From the NCBI RefSeq assembly GCF_027925305.1, contig NZ_BSDR01000001.1, positions 275,001 to 339,000 of the forward strand: a stretch of 64,000 nucleotides of DNA. Direction: 5' to 3'. The translations under genes were made by a program, and so were the position numbers. Source of the DNA: Desulforhabdus amnigena. GTDB lineage: Bacteria; Desulfobacterota; Syntrophobacteria; Syntrophobacterales; Syntrophobacteraceae. The notes under the pieces are model-generated. The model was not told where the DNA came from and searched no databases. It worked only from the letters and a program-made list of their open reading frames with translations. The stretch's first letter is position 1. Each line of letters opens with the position of its first letter. Below are positions 47,341 to 56,878 of this stretch, in pieces.

Positions 47341-47807
47341 CTTGTCTCCTCGGGCCTGTGTGGAACAAAAAGCTTCAGATAAACGAGTTTCAGAAAAGCC
47401 CCACAAAGTTAAGCTATCCTGGATTTTGGCAATTGTAAACTATGTTTCTTTTGATAAAAAAGAAAAAAATTACAATCGCGGCTATGATTTGCCTCCGGGA
47501 AGACAATAGGTGTCATTGAAATACTGAACGGATGCGATAACATCCAGATGGATGGAGATTTCGAGGAAATGAATGCGACGCGTCAAAACAGGAACCGGCC
47601 TGCATGATGAAGGCCGATGGGGAGTTTTCCAATGGTGTCCCGAATTCAGCGGCACCCTCTCCCGTGGGAAGAGGGTACTCGTCTGTGTAGTATGCGGGGC
47701 ACTCAAAAGCAAAAATACAACCTTGGAGGGCCTATCGTTTGCGTGCGGAAAGCGGTGCCGGAAAGAGGGTCATGAATCGCCTCTTCGCAGGGGGGCACAA
47801 AATTACG
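47341..47807. other. Intergenic region between nitroreductase and XRE regulator genes
   Basis: 467 bases. Visible are the inverted repeat ATTGTAA...TTACAAT (47432-47438, 47470-47476) just upstream of the regulator, and a hairpin ACCCTCT...AGAGGGT (47654-47676) with an inner CCC/GGG pair that may end the nitroreductase transcript, although no T run follows. No gene is recognised. Confidence 0.45.
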
Positions 47808-48350
47808 CTAATATTTGTCGTAGTGCGTGAATTCACTGATCTCTCTGCGCTTGGGAGCACTGGTTCCTCTGGCTGGATATCCCAAAGGAATGAGGCTCAC
47901 CAATTCCACTCCTTCGGGGATTCCAAGTATTTCCTTCACCTTGTCATGATCGAACAAACCGGTGATGACCGTGCCCAAACCCAAGGCATGCGCGGAAAGG
48001 CAAAGGTTCTGGGTTGCAAGCCCGAGATCGAACATGAACCAGTCCCCAAACTTGGTTGTGACCTGATCTTTGTAATATCCGGAGCTTTTCAACTTTCCGC
48101 ACATTCCAACAACAATCGGTGCTTCAACTATAGCTCGGGTAGCGGGGTTGCCCTTGCTCAAGGTTTCCTGGAGCTTCTTCTTGGTTTCCGGGTCTTTTAC
48201 GATCATGATCTCCCAGCATTGAGTATTCGCCCAGGATGGGCTCCAGCGAACGGCTTCCATAATCTGATCGAGAACCTCCTGTGGCACATCTTTGCTATCG
48301 AAGTTTCGAATGCTGCGTCTGCTCTTAATGATGTCCATCATGTTTTCCAT
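47808..48350 (-). CDS. Nitroreductase family protein
   Basis: 180 residues, normal for the family. The FMN-binding start IIKSRRSIRNFDSKDVP, then EAVRWSPSWANTQCWEIMIV and the C-terminal ALGLGTVITGLFDHDKVKEI plus LIPLGYPARG are characteristic. These are FMN-dependent NAD(P)H oxidoreductases of varied substrates. GAGAAGACA lies before the ATG. Confidence 0.9.
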   Translation of the reverse strand: MENMMDIIKSRRSIRNFDSKDVPQEVLDQIMEAVRWSPSWANTQCWEIMIVKDPETKKKLQETLSKGNPATRAIVEAPIVVGMCGKLKSSGYYKDQVTTKFGDWFMFDLGLATQNLCLSAHALGLGTVITGLFDHDKVKEILGIPEGVELVSLIPLGYPARGTSAPKRREISEFTHYDKY

Positions 48351-48501
48351 GTTGTCTTCTCCTTGTTAGGATTACCATCAATGATGCAAATGCCGAAAGC
48401 CCGAAACATGGGCGGCAGGCAGCCGTTTCCCAAATCGAACATAAAGTGTTTTTAATGATTTCACAGTATGCTTCCATGAGCAAGGGGAATGTACATGAGT
48501 T

Positions 48502-49251
48502 TTAATGGAATATTAAAGGTATTAATTCAACCCAGTTCCAGGGGGGGGCTTCCGGGCTCCCCGCTTCATGGGGCCAGGGCCAACCGAAGGGGAGGGGAGA
48601 TTCGATGGAAATTTCTTCTTTGAGGGTTGGATGGACTATCAGCAGCTTTTTCGCCATGAGAGCGATCTGTTTTTGCGGAAGGGGAGCGGGTGCTCCATAA
48701 CGAAGGTCGCCCACAACAGGATGTCCAATGTGAGCCATTTGAATGCGTATCTGATGGTGTCTTCCCGTTTCCAGTTGAATTTCTACAAGACTTTTCGACC
48801 GGAAGGTATCCAGCACACGGTAAGTGAGTCTTGCTTCCTGGGTTTGATCTGTAGCTTTGGGAAGAATGCGGCTGGACCTTTCCGGCCGTCGCTCGATGAA
48901 ATGAATGAGTCGCCCGGAAGGTTCTTTCAATCTTCCATGGAGTATTGCAAGATATTGCTTTTGGACCGTACCGGTTCGGAATTGCTCGCTCAGGCGTTGT
49001 GCCGCTTTGGATGTGCGACCGTAGAGGATCACTCCGGCTACCGGGCGATCCAAACGGTGGACCAGGGCTAAAAATACCTGACCGGGTTTTCGATATCTTT
49101 CTTTGAGCCAGTCTTTGGCGAGCTCGAGAAGCGAAAGCTCACCCGTTTGATCTGCTTGAACAAGAAGACCCGCTGGTTTATAAAGACCAAGCAAGTGATT
49201 GTCTTCATAAAGGATTGGCCACGATGGGTGGTAGAAGAAGTTCTCCTTCAT
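48502..49251 (-). CDS. RluA-family pseudouridine synthase
   Basis: 249 residues from the ATG at 49251; an open frame continues 33 residues upstream but would overlap the divergent gene. The motif LALVHRLDRPVAGVILYGRT contains the catalytic aspartate, and EIQLETGRHHQIRIQMAHIG and GHPVVGDLRYGAP complete the RluA-type core. There is no S4 domain at the N-terminus. It modifies rRNA or tRNA uridines; the site is unknown. Confidence 0.87.
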   Translation of the reverse strand: MKENFFYHPSWPILYEDNHLLGLYKPAGLLVQADQTGELSLLELAKDWLKERYRKPGQVFLALVHRLDRPVAGVILYGRTSKAAQRLSEQFRTGTVQKQYLAILHGRLKEPSGRLIHFIERRPERSSRILPKATDQTQEARLTYRVLDTFRSKSLVEIQLETGRHHQIRIQMAHIGHPVVGDLRYGAPAPLPQKQIALMAKKLLIVHPTLKEEISIESPLPFGWPWPHEAGSPEAPPWNWVELIPLIFH

Positions 49252-49340
49252 AGTGTTTGCTGATTTCCTCAACTTATTGACTGTATATTCATCCCTCTGT
49301 TTACCATGCGCTGTGGGATGAATCGATATGGAATTTCGAC

Positions 49341-50825
49341 GTGCGATCAAAAGACCATTTTTCCAAAATTCCGGAGTCTCAGCCGGCTATCGCTCAAATG
49401 GATGCGCTGCTGAGAAAATCCGGCATCCATCTGCCTTCGGACCGTCTGGAACAGCTTTGGACATATCATCAACTTCTCCGTCAACACAACCCTGAACTGA
49501 ATTTGACCCGCATTCACAACTTCACCAATATGGTTTTGAAGCTCTATGTGGATTCAATCCTTCCCGGCCGGCTGATGGATCTTCCTTCGCCCCTGCTTGA
49601 TCTCGGTACGGGGCCGGGTATGCCGGGTATACCCCTGAAGATCGCTTATCCTCAACTGACTCTGCTTCTGGCGGAAAGCCGCCAAAAGAGAGTGGCCTTT
49701 TTGAAAACTGTCGTAGAAAAATTGAATTTTCCAGATGTCGAAGTGGTGGGAGAGGGAATCACCCCCCATTTTGAAAGACCCGTCGCCGGTGTCATCACTC
49801 GAGCAGTGGAAGATATGGCGGCGACTATCGATCGCGTTCGCGGTTGCCTGATGAAGGATGGACTGGTGATCTTCATGAAGGGGCCCCACTGTGACGAAGA
49901 GATTCAGGCGGCCTCTGAGCGTTTCATGAAAGAATATCGATTGTCGAAAGACCAGTCCTACAATATACCCAATACGTCTCATGAAAGACGCCTGGTAGTT
50001 TTCCAAAGACTTGGGGAACCCTTATTTGTTAAGAAAGCTAAAGCGATGGAGCGGTATATATCGAGGATCATCGAGAGTGAACAGAATCCTCTTTTCAAGG
50101 ATTTGAAAAAGCTTTTGGGAAGCCGGGGGATAAGAAAGCAGAAAAAAGCTTTGGTTGCCGGCTCCAAACAGGTATTGGAAGTACTCTCTCAATTTCCTGA
50201 GCTATGCGAAGCATGGATCGGAAGCGGGGAAAAAGATCCACCCCCCCCAGACAGTCCCGAGCATCTAAATTGGTATCAGTTGTCCTCCCCTCTTTTTCAA
50301 TCACTCGATGTGTTCGGCACGGGAAAGCCGCTTTTGCTCATCAGGATCAAAACGGTGGAAAAATGGGCGCCGGACGATGGCCTTCCGGAGGGTTGCACCG
50401 TATTCATCCCTTTTCAGGATCCCGAAAATGTGGGTTCCGTCATTCGTTCCGCTGCAGCGTTTGGTGCCGATCAGGTCATTCTGCTTTCAGAAAGCGCGCA
50501 TCCTTACCACCCCAAAGCTCTCAGAGCTTCGGGGGGAACGGTATTGGGCATCAGAATCCTGGAAGGGCCGAGTCTTGCGGAACTGCCGGAAGATTTGCCC
50601 CTGTTGCCCCTGTCTGCTGGGGGCAGGGACATCGCAGAGATCGCTTTTCCTGACACCTTCGCTTTCCTGCCCGGCATCGAAGGACCTGGATTGCCGGAGC
50701 AGTTCAAAAAGAATGCCGTTTCGATACCCATCGACTCCCGTGTCGAATCACTGAATGCGGCTACGGCAACTGCTATTGCGCTGTATGCCTGGTCCCAATA
50801 CAGGCGGAAACATTCAGGAGTGTGA
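49341..50825 (+). CDS. RsmG-type methyltransferase fused to a SpoU/TrmH RNA methyltransferase
   Basis: 494 residues if started at GTG 49341; an ATG at 49398 (residue 20) is also possible and would suit the RsmG family. Residues up to about 225 are RsmG-like: LNLTRIHNFTNM, SAM motif LLDLGTGPGMPGIPLKIA and GVITRAVEDMAATIDR. From about 240 on it is a SpoU/TrmH enzyme with a substrate-binding domain (KDLKKLLGSRGIRKQKKALV) and the knotted motifs DPENVGSVIRSAAAFGAD, ALRASGGTVLGIRI and PIDSRVESLNAATATAIALY. RsmG methylates G527 of 16S rRNA and SpoU enzymes 2'-O-methylate RNA. The fusion is one continuous frame. Confidence 0.87.
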   Translation: MRSKDHFSKIPESQPAIAQMDALLRKSGIHLPSDRLEQLWTYHQLLRQHNPELNLTRIHNFTNMVLKLYVDSILPGRLMDLPSPLLDLGTGPGMPGIPLKIAYPQLTLLLAESRQKRVAFLKTVVEKLNFPDVEVVGEGITPHFERPVAGVITRAVEDMAATIDRVRGCLMKDGLVIFMKGPHCDEEIQAASERFMKEYRLSKDQSYNIPNTSHERRLVVFQRLGEPLFVKKAKAMERYISRIIESEQNPLFKDLKKLLGSRGIRKQKKALVAGSKQVLEVLSQFPELCEAWIGSGEKDPPPPDSPEHLNWYQLSSPLFQSLDVFGTGKPLLLIRIKTVEKWAPDDGLPEGCTVFIPFQDPENVGSVIRSAAAFGADQVILLSESAHPYHPKALRASGGTVLGIRILEGPSLAELPEDLPLLPLSAGGRDIAEIAFPDTFAFLPGIEGPGLPEQFKKNAVSIPIDSRVESLNAATATAIALYAWSQYRRKHSGV

Positions 50826-50845
50826 GATGATATATGGGTTGTCGG

Positions 50846-51511
50846 CTACTTACCTTTTTCTATGGGAATGATTTTGATCGTCACACGCCGGTTGAGCTGC
50901 CTTCCAGCTTCTGTAGCGTTTGAGGCTACCGGCTTGGATTCACCAAAGCCGCGAGCCGCGATGCGTTTCGGTGCGACCCCCCTGTCTACGATTGCGTCTT
51001 TTACTGCGAGCGCTCTGTCTTCTGAAAGTTGAAGATTATATTCTTCAGATCCTGTGCTGTCTGTAAATCCGCTGACTCTCACGCGCGTTTCGGGATACCG
51101 GTTGAGTATGTCGGCTACCTGATCGATATCTTCATAGGCGCCGGCCTTGAGACGGGCCGAGTCGACGTCAAACAAAACGTCGGATTTGAAGGTCACAAGG
51201 ATTTCGTTCTGCTGACGTTCGACACTTGCTCCTTCTGCGTCCGCTAGAGCCTGTTGCAGTTCGCGTTCCTGTTTTTCCATATAATTGCCGATCAATCCTC
51301 CGGCAATTCCACCCGCAGCCGCGCCGGCTACGGCGCCCAATACGGTAGATGTCGTATCGCGTCCTATCGCTTGTCCAAGGAGCGCCCCTGTTGCGGCCCC
51401 TACACCGGTGCCTACAGCAGCACCCTTCTGGGTTTGGGTCATTGGAGTTGCACAAGCAGAGAGGGTGAAAGCAATCATTACAAATAGAAATACGCTATTC
51501 CTTTTCATCAT
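50846..51511 (-). CDS. OmpA-family lipoprotein with a glycine zipper
   Basis: 221 residues. A lipoprotein signal ends in LSAC (C19). A glycine-zipper stretch follows (GAAVGTGVGAATGALLGQAI and GAVAGAAAGGIAGGLIGNYM), then the C-terminal OmpA peptidoglycan-binding domain (RVRVSGFTDSTGSEEYNLQL then SEDRALAVKDAIVDRGV). It resembles YiaD. GAGGAG precedes the ATG. It likely anchors the outer membrane to peptidoglycan. Confidence 0.9.
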   Translation of the reverse strand: MMKRNSVFLFVMIAFTLSACATPMTQTQKGAAVGTGVGAATGALLGQAIGRDTTSTVLGAVAGAAAGGIAGGLIGNYMEKQERELQQALADAEGASVERQQNEILVTFKSDVLFDVDSARLKAGAYEDIDQVADILNRYPETRVRVSGFTDSTGSEEYNLQLSEDRALAVKDAIVDRGVAPKRIAARGFGESKPVASNATEAGRQLNRRVTIKIIPIEKGK

Positions 51512-51820
51512 GACTCTCCTCTTGAGGTTTTGCTGACTGAGTACAATGAGCTGATATTTACAATGCTCGTAACTCTATGCGAAATGTTGGATCGGGTTTC
51601 CCTCACGACACTCACCTGCCGGGAAAGGATCCCGGGCTATATTTTCATGCTCCCTTGCGACCGCACGGCCATGGGCTTCGGATCTGAAGAAGCAAATAAC
51701 AAATGTTCCATTCAAATGCAAGCCTTGAGCTATGAATATACCGCGATTGTTACAGAAGGCGTCAAATGATCGTTAAAATAAGTTTTTGATAAATGTCTGG
51801 AAGTGTGTGTGGAAAAAAAG
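51512..51820. other. Intergenic region, nothing recognised
   Basis: About 310 bases between the OmpA lipoprotein gene and the dsr terminator. It contains an open frame at 51530-51769 without family resemblance. The lipoprotein promoter is expected here but not located. Confidence 0.5.
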
Positions 51821-51852
51821 AAAAAGGCCTACGGGGAACCGTAGGCCTTTTT
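51821..51852. terminator. Bidirectional terminator after dsrP
   Basis: AAAAAGGCCTACGG-GGAA-CCGTAGGCCTTTTT: a 14-pair perfect stem whose A and T ends make it work on either strand. It lies 35 bases after the dsrP stop on the minus strand and ends the dsrMKJOP transcript. Confidence 0.93.
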
Positions 51853-51886
51853 CATACGAAACTTAAGTCGGGAATCGCTCAGGTAT

Positions 51887-53041
51887 TCATGCGACTTCCT
51901 CTTTGACGGATACCGCGATCTTGTAAAGGATCGTGAGTACCAGAATTCCTGTGGCCCATACTCCGAATGCTATAGTGAGCTCCGGAATGGTAGGCGCATA
52001 TTCTCGAACCTGGTCAAAGGGGTTGGGAATGAAACCTGCTACCACGAGGCCAAGACCTTTTTCCAACCACATGGAGGCAAAAACGGAAATACAGGCGATC
52101 CTGAGTGTCTTCTCGTTCGTGCGGGTCTTTGGATTGAGCAAAAGGACAATCGCAACGATAGCGAGAATGACGAACATCCACATGAAGGGAACAAGATTCT
52201 TGTGGCCTTCAAGACCCACAAAGAGGTATTCCAGAGAATGCTTGTGAGACGGGATATTGCTGTAGAAAGCGGTGAAGAACTCGAGTGCCACGAAAAAGAT
52301 GCTGATGAGCATGGCGTAGGTAACGATCTGTGACAGCTTGTCGATGGCTTCTTTTCCTGCGTCGAATTTGCTGTACTTCTTGACGATCATGGCAAGAAGG
52401 ATGAGCAATGCCGGGCCGGAGGCGAAGGCGGAGGCCAGGAAACGTGCAGCCATGATGGCCGTCAGCCAGTAGTGCCTGCCGGGCAGACCCGCGTACAGAA
52501 AAGCCGTCACGGTATGGATACTCACAGCCCAGGGGATGGAGGTATAAATCAAAGGCTTTACCCAATCGGGATAATGTACGCCCTTGCGTTCTGCTTCAAG
52601 CACGTTCCAACCGATTACGATGTTCAGGAAGAGATAACCGTTCAGAACGATCATATCCCAGAAGAGAATCGAGTTGGGTGTGGGATAAAGTAGAACGTTC
52701 AGGAGGCGCATCGGCTTACCAAGGTCGACGATGATGAAGAGGAGACATATCGTAACCGAGGCAACAGCCAGGAATTCACCGAGAATCGTGATGCGCCCGA
52801 ATACCTTCACATTGTGGAGGTAATATGGCAGCACCACCATAACAGCCGAGGCCGCCACTCCGACGAAAAATGTGAACTGGGCAATGTAGAACCCCCAGGA
52901 AACGTCACGACTCATACCGGTGACGCTCAAACCGTTGTGCAGCTGGTAAAGATAGGCGGCAAAGCCCATGCCAACAAAAACCAGCAGGAACATCAGCCAC
53001 CTGTAGTATCTTTGACTTCCAGTCAGTGCCCTTTCAAGCAT
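51887..53041 (-). CDS. dsrP: DsrP, NrfD-type membrane subunit of DsrMKJOP
   Basis: 384 residues with about ten membrane segments of NrfD/PsrC type, starting WLMFLLVFVGMGFAAYLYQL. It follows dsrO by 10 bases. DsrP is the quinol-interacting membrane subunit of the DsrMKJOP complex that feeds electrons towards sulfite reduction in sulfate reducers; that role is family knowledge. It is the last gene of the operon before the terminator at 51821. Confidence 0.93.
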   Translation of the reverse strand: MLERALTGSQRYYRWLMFLLVFVGMGFAAYLYQLHNGLSVTGMSRDVSWGFYIAQFTFFVGVAASAVMVVLPYYLHNVKVFGRITILGEFLAVASVTICLLFIIVDLGKPMRLLNVLLYPTPNSILFWDMIVLNGYLFLNIVIGWNVLEAERKGVHYPDWVKPLIYTSIPWAVSIHTVTAFLYAGLPGRHYWLTAIMAARFLASAFASGPALLILLAMIVKKYSKFDAGKEAIDKLSQIVTYAMLISIFFVALEFFTAFYSNIPSHKHSLEYLFVGLEGHKNLVPFMWMFVILAIVAIVLLLNPKTRTNEKTLRIACISVFASMWLEKGLGLVVAGFIPNPFDQVREYAPTIPELTIAFGVWATGILVLTILYKIAVSVKEEVA

Positions 53042-53051
53042 AACCTACCCC

Positions 53052-53834
53052 TTATATGATGTAATAAATGTTCGGGCCTGTCCCAAGTTCAGGTTTGCGA
53101 ACGATGGTGTAGTTTTGAGCAAGCAGCTTACGAACAGGCGAATTGGGATCTTCCAGATCGCCGAAAGTCAACGCCCCGTTCTTGCAAGCCTCTACACAGG
53201 CGGGAAGAAGACCTACCGCCAGGCGTTCTTCGCAGAAGTTGCATTTTTCAACGACGCCGCGTTCCCGGGTCGGGAAGGTCGGGTTCAATTCCGTTTTGAT
53301 ATAGGGACGGGGATCCCTGAAATTGAAGCTCCGCGATCCATAGGGGCAGCCAGCCATGCAGAAGCGACATCCAATGCAACGATGGTAATCCATCATGACT
53401 ATTCCGTCCGGCCGTTTGAAGGTGGCCTTGGTCGGGCAAACGCGGACACAAGGTGGATCGGTGCAGTGGTTGCAAAGATTGATAAAAGGCTTGTCCTTAA
53501 TGTTTTCTACATTGAATTCATTCGTCTGACCGGGAAAAGTGTTTTCATAATGTTCGGTCCAGATCCACTTCACTTCTTCTTTTATCGTCCCGATATCGGG
53601 CACGTTATGAACCTTATGGCAGGCGAGGATGCAATCTTTGCAACCCTCGTCGGCTTTTTCCCAACACTTCTTCATGTCGACTACCATAGCCCATTTTTTC
53701 CCGGTCAGTGCCTGGGAATTGGTCAGAAACTGTGGCAGTGCAGGCTTGGCAAGTGCTTTAGCAACCGGCAAAGCTCCTAGCCCCAACGCACAGATTCCGC
53801 TGACTTTTAAGAAGCTTCTTCTGTTACTCTCCAT
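53052..53834 (-). CDS. dsrO: DsrO, periplasmic iron-sulfur subunit of DsrMKJOP
   Basis: 260 residues from the ATG at 53834, which overlaps the dsrJ stop by one base (TAATG). A Tat signal (NRRSFLKVSGICALGLGALP, twin arginine R5-R6) shows periplasmic export with cofactors bound. The DMSO-reductase B-type ferredoxin motifs follow: CKDCILACHKVHN, CNHCTDPPCVRVCP, CIGCRFCMAGCPYG and CNFCEERLAVGLLPACVEAC. It passes electrons between DsrJ and DsrP in models of the complex. Confidence 0.93.
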   Translation of the reverse strand: MESNRRSFLKVSGICALGLGALPVAKALAKPALPQFLTNSQALTGKKWAMVVDMKKCWEKADEGCKDCILACHKVHNVPDIGTIKEEVKWIWTEHYENTFPGQTNEFNVENIKDKPFINLCNHCTDPPCVRVCPTKATFKRPDGIVMMDYHRCIGCRFCMAGCPYGSRSFNFRDPRPYIKTELNPTFPTRERGVVEKCNFCEERLAVGLLPACVEACKNGALTFGDLEDPNSPVRKLLAQNYTIVRKPELGTGPNIYYII

Positions 53835-54247
53835 TACTTGTTCTCCTTTGGGGCGATGTGACAGGTCCAGCAGTAGGGCGTCGATCCTAACTGGAGTCCA
53901 GCGTAGTTGTGGCAAGTATCACAAAACTCGGTCTTATTGGAATGGCATTTCATACATTCGTTCTGCAGGCTCATGTTGTATGTTTTGCCGTCCTGAGCCA
54001 CATAGACCCTCTTGCCGTTACGTACAACCTGGGTTCTCCAGTCGTTCAGAAGCTGCATGTGCCCCGTTCTCATTTCTCCCAAAGGCAGGACGCACTGTTT
54101 TTGAGGCATCCTCTGGATGGCGGGAGTATCCAGCTTGGGTTGAGGGGCCGGAGCCGCCTTCCCCATGTTGTACCAGAGAGGGAAGGTGATCAGGCCAAGA
54201 AAGATGAGAAGGCCGGGGATGATTTTTTTGGCGTTATACATCCTCAT
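53834..54247 (-). CDS. dsrJ: DsrJ, triheme cytochrome c subunit of DsrMKJOP
   Basis: 137 residues. A signal anchor (IIPGLLIFLGLITFPLWY) is followed by a periplasmic part with three heme c sites, CMKCH (98-102), CDTCH (109-113) and CWTCH (126-130), as expected for DsrJ. It overlaps dsrK by 14 bases and dsrO by one base, so translation is coupled. Confidence 0.95.
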   Translation of the reverse strand: MRMYNAKKIIPGLLIFLGLITFPLWYNMGKAAPAPQPKLDTPAIQRMPQKQCVLPLGEMRTGHMQLLNDWRTQVVRNGKRVYVAQDGKTYNMSLQNECMKCHSNKTEFCDTCHNYAGLQLGSTPYCWTCHIAPKENK

Positions 54248-55853
54248 TTTCTACGTCCTCCATTCCTGCTAAGGGTTCACCACGGAGGTCTGTGGTCCTC
54301 TCGCTTTCACCCTCCATCATCAGAGCGTTGCCCACAAGTTCATGAACACCGGTAACACCGACGCCGGGGACCCAATAATTCATCAATGGCGGGAGCACTG
54401 CGCGGTCGATGGCGCAGATGCAGGCCAGCATGTTGACCCCATGCTGGTCATGGACGTGCTTCACCGCGTTGGCTCTGGGCAGACCGCCCCTCATGCGCAT
54501 TTCCATGTATTCGTCGGTATTCAAACCGGAACCGCTGCCGCAGCAGAAGGTCTGTTCACGAATCGTGTTGGGAGGCATTTCATGGAAGTTGTTGCACACA
54601 TTTTTGATGACGTACCGGGGTTCTTCAAAGAATCCCATGGCACGGGCGGGGTTGCAGGAATCGTGAAAAGTCACGTTCAGATGGTCGTTACGGCTGGGAT
54701 CGAGTTTCAGCTTGCCGTTGCGGATCAAGTCGGCCGTAAATTCGACGATGTGAATCATCTTGGTGGACTTGGCGTTTTCAAAGACCGTTCCCGTGATAGG
54801 AGATACGGGAACTTCCAGGAAGTCGGCAGGGCCGTTCATGGTGTCCATATACTGGTTGATGACACGCCACATGTGACCGCACTCACCACCGATGATGTAC
54901 TTGACTCCGAGGCGCTTGGCTTCGGCGTACATCTTGGCGTTGAGCTTTTTCATGGTGTCGTGATTCGTGAAGAGGCCGAAGTTGCCGCCTTCCGAAGCGT
55001 AAGTGCTCCAGGTATAGTCGAGGCCTATTTCATGGAAAAGCATCAGGTAGCCCATCAGAGTATACGTGCCGGGATCGGCAAAAACGTCGCCCGAAGGGGT
55101 GATGAAAAGAATCTCGGCGCCTTTGCGGTTGAAGGTGGGTTCGACCCGGATGCCGTTGACGGCTTCGATTTCGTCCACGAAGAACTCAATCATGTCCTTG
55201 AATGCATGGGGCTGAATGCCGAGATGGTTTCCGTTCATGAAACAGTTTGCCGCAGGGGCGACCACCCAGTCGATATTGAGACCGAGCAGGTTGAGCAGTT
55301 CCCGGCCGATGATGGTGATTTCAGCCGTGTCTATTCCGTAGGGGCAAAAAAGAGAGCAGCGGCGGCATTCGGTACATTGAAAGAAATAATAGAACCATTC
55401 CTTCACGACATCTTCGGTGAGTTCGCGGGCACCGGCGATTTTACCGAAGATCTTTCCAGCCGTGGTGAATTCCTTGCGATAGATGGATCGGAGCAGTTCC
55501 GCACGGAGCACGGGCATGTTCTTGGGATCGCCCGACCCGATGAAGAAATGACATTTATCCGCGCAAGCGCCGCATCTGACACAAACATCCATGAATATCC
55601 GAAGGGAGCGGTACTTGTCCAGGTAGTCGCGCAAGCCTTCGAAGATGATCTCCTTCCAGTTTGGAGGCAGCTTCCAATCTTCGTCGGTCGGAGACCATTC
55701 CCTGGGGTTGGGAAGATCCAATATCTCGAGGTTTTTTGCCTTTCCAGGATAGCACCATGTGCCTGGCCTGAATTCGGGCTTGGTATCCATCCATCCCGCC
55801 TGGGGAAGCGTATAATCTATTGCTAATTCACTTGGTTTGGGAACCTTTGCCAT
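54234..55853 (-). CDS. dsrK: DsrK, HdrD-like catalytic iron-sulfur subunit of DsrMKJOP
   Basis: 539 residues. [4Fe-4S] motifs CVRCGACADKC (91-101) and CTECRRCSLFCPYGID are followed by CCG-type cysteine clusters such as FHDSCNPARAMG and TFCCGSGSGLNTDE, the non-cubane site shared with HdrD. It is the cytoplasmic partner of DsrM and is thought to reduce the DsrC disulfide. The start is eight bases after dsrM. Confidence 0.95.
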   Translation of the reverse strand: MAKVPKPSELAIDYTLPQAGWMDTKPEFRPGTWCYPGKAKNLEILDLPNPREWSPTDEDWKLPPNWKEIIFEGLRDYLDKYRSLRIFMDVCVRCGACADKCHFFIGSGDPKNMPVLRAELLRSIYRKEFTTAGKIFGKIAGARELTEDVVKEWFYYFFQCTECRRCSLFCPYGIDTAEITIIGRELLNLLGLNIDWVVAPAANCFMNGNHLGIQPHAFKDMIEFFVDEIEAVNGIRVEPTFNRKGAEILFITPSGDVFADPGTYTLMGYLMLFHEIGLDYTWSTYASEGGNFGLFTNHDTMKKLNAKMYAEAKRLGVKYIIGGECGHMWRVINQYMDTMNGPADFLEVPVSPITGTVFENAKSTKMIHIVEFTADLIRNGKLKLDPSRNDHLNVTFHDSCNPARAMGFFEEPRYVIKNVCNNFHEMPPNTIREQTFCCGSGSGLNTDEYMEMRMRGGLPRANAVKHVHDQHGVNMLACICAIDRAVLPPLMNYWVPGVGVTGVHELVGNALMMEGESERTTDLRGEPLAGMEDVENEDV

Positions 55854-55861
55854 TTTCTATT

Positions 55862-56854
55862 TTACTCCTTTTCCACTGGTAATCCGGCCTCTATCATTTT
55901 TTCCCTGAAGTGGTCTTCATACTCTGCGTAGGTATGGACTTTCACAGGGTAATTCCAAGGATTGATGTGCCGAACGATGCGGCTGTTGTTTGGCATGTTT
56001 CTTGTCGGGCTCAGGAATACCCCGCCGAGATGCATGAGCTTGCTGAAGGGGAAATAAATAAAAAAGGTGCAGATCAGAAAGAAGTGAATGTAAAACAACA
56101 CACCTATACCTTCCGGAACCACCGGATGGAAAGTGACGATTCCCATAGCCAGTTCTTTGACCTTCACCACGTCGACCTTGGTGAAATAGCGCATCAGGAC
56201 GCCGGTAAGACCCAGTGTCATGAGCAGAAAAAGCGGGAAGTAGTCCGCCGGAAGAGAGATGTAGCGCATCTGGGGAATGACCACACGTCTCAGAAAGAGA
56301 TAGGTCACTGCGGCCAAAAAGATGAGATCGGTGATGTAGAGGCCGGGAAGGCCCAGTTGCAAAAGCCCGTCTATGCGCTCAATGGAATGGACGAATCCAG
56401 GAACCGGTTCCACAAAAAACCGGAGGTGCCTGATGAAAATTACCAAGAAGGAATAGTGAAACAAAAGGCCGGCAAGCCAGAGCCACTTTTCCCATTGGTA
56501 GGCAAGCTTTGGACCGTCGTATTTCTCAAGCTTGGTGTTTCTGAAAAGGGAGCGGAAAAGGAGTATTTCCAGGAGCATTCTGCCTACAACCCATCCAGGA
56601 GTGGTGGGGTTGTCAAGCTTGTTTTGCTTGATCCAGGGTAAAGATTTCTGCTGTCCAGCCGTGGTGGGTATGCTGAATGGGACCGGGGAGCGCCCCCATT
56701 GGAGAATACGATACGTGAATCCTCCTATGAATATGAAGATAGCGGCGTAGGGTACGATGACCCCAAAAAAGTAAGTCAAACCGGCCACCTTCACTCCCAA
56801 AAAAACTGCCAGGACTAGCGCAACAACTGAGAGTAAGGAAAACTTGATGCCCAT
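55862..56854 (-). CDS. dsrM: DsrM, NarI-like membrane cytochrome b subunit of DsrMKJOP
   Basis: 330 residues with six or so membrane helices. The NarI-like core contains candidate heme-ligand histidines in LLFHYSFLVIFIRHLRFF and GVLFYIHFFLICTFFIY. DsrM anchors DsrK and takes electrons from menaquinol. It is the first dsr gene, 24 bases after the RsbRD-N gene. Confidence 0.94.
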   Translation of the reverse strand: MGIKFSLLSVVALVLAVFLGVKVAGLTYFFGVIVPYAAIFIFIGGFTYRILQWGRSPVPFSIPTTAGQQKSLPWIKQNKLDNPTTPGWVVGRMLLEILLFRSLFRNTKLEKYDGPKLAYQWEKWLWLAGLLFHYSFLVIFIRHLRFFVEPVPGFVHSIERIDGLLQLGLPGLYITDLIFLAAVTYLFLRRVVIPQMRYISLPADYFPLFLLMTLGLTGVLMRYFTKVDVVKVKELAMGIVTFHPVVPEGIGVLFYIHFFLICTFFIYFPFSKLMHLGGVFLSPTRNMPNNSRIVRHINPWNYPVKVHTYAEYEDHFREKMIEAGLPVEKE

Positions 56855-56878
56855 TTAAAATCCCTCGTCTGAAAAAGT

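Noticed and set aside
51530-51769. 79-residue plus-strand frame
   Set aside because: No family resemblance or convincing start; the region looks like a plain gap.
54342-55826. A 494-residue open frame on the plus strand
   Set aside because: It is the antisense shadow of dsrK.
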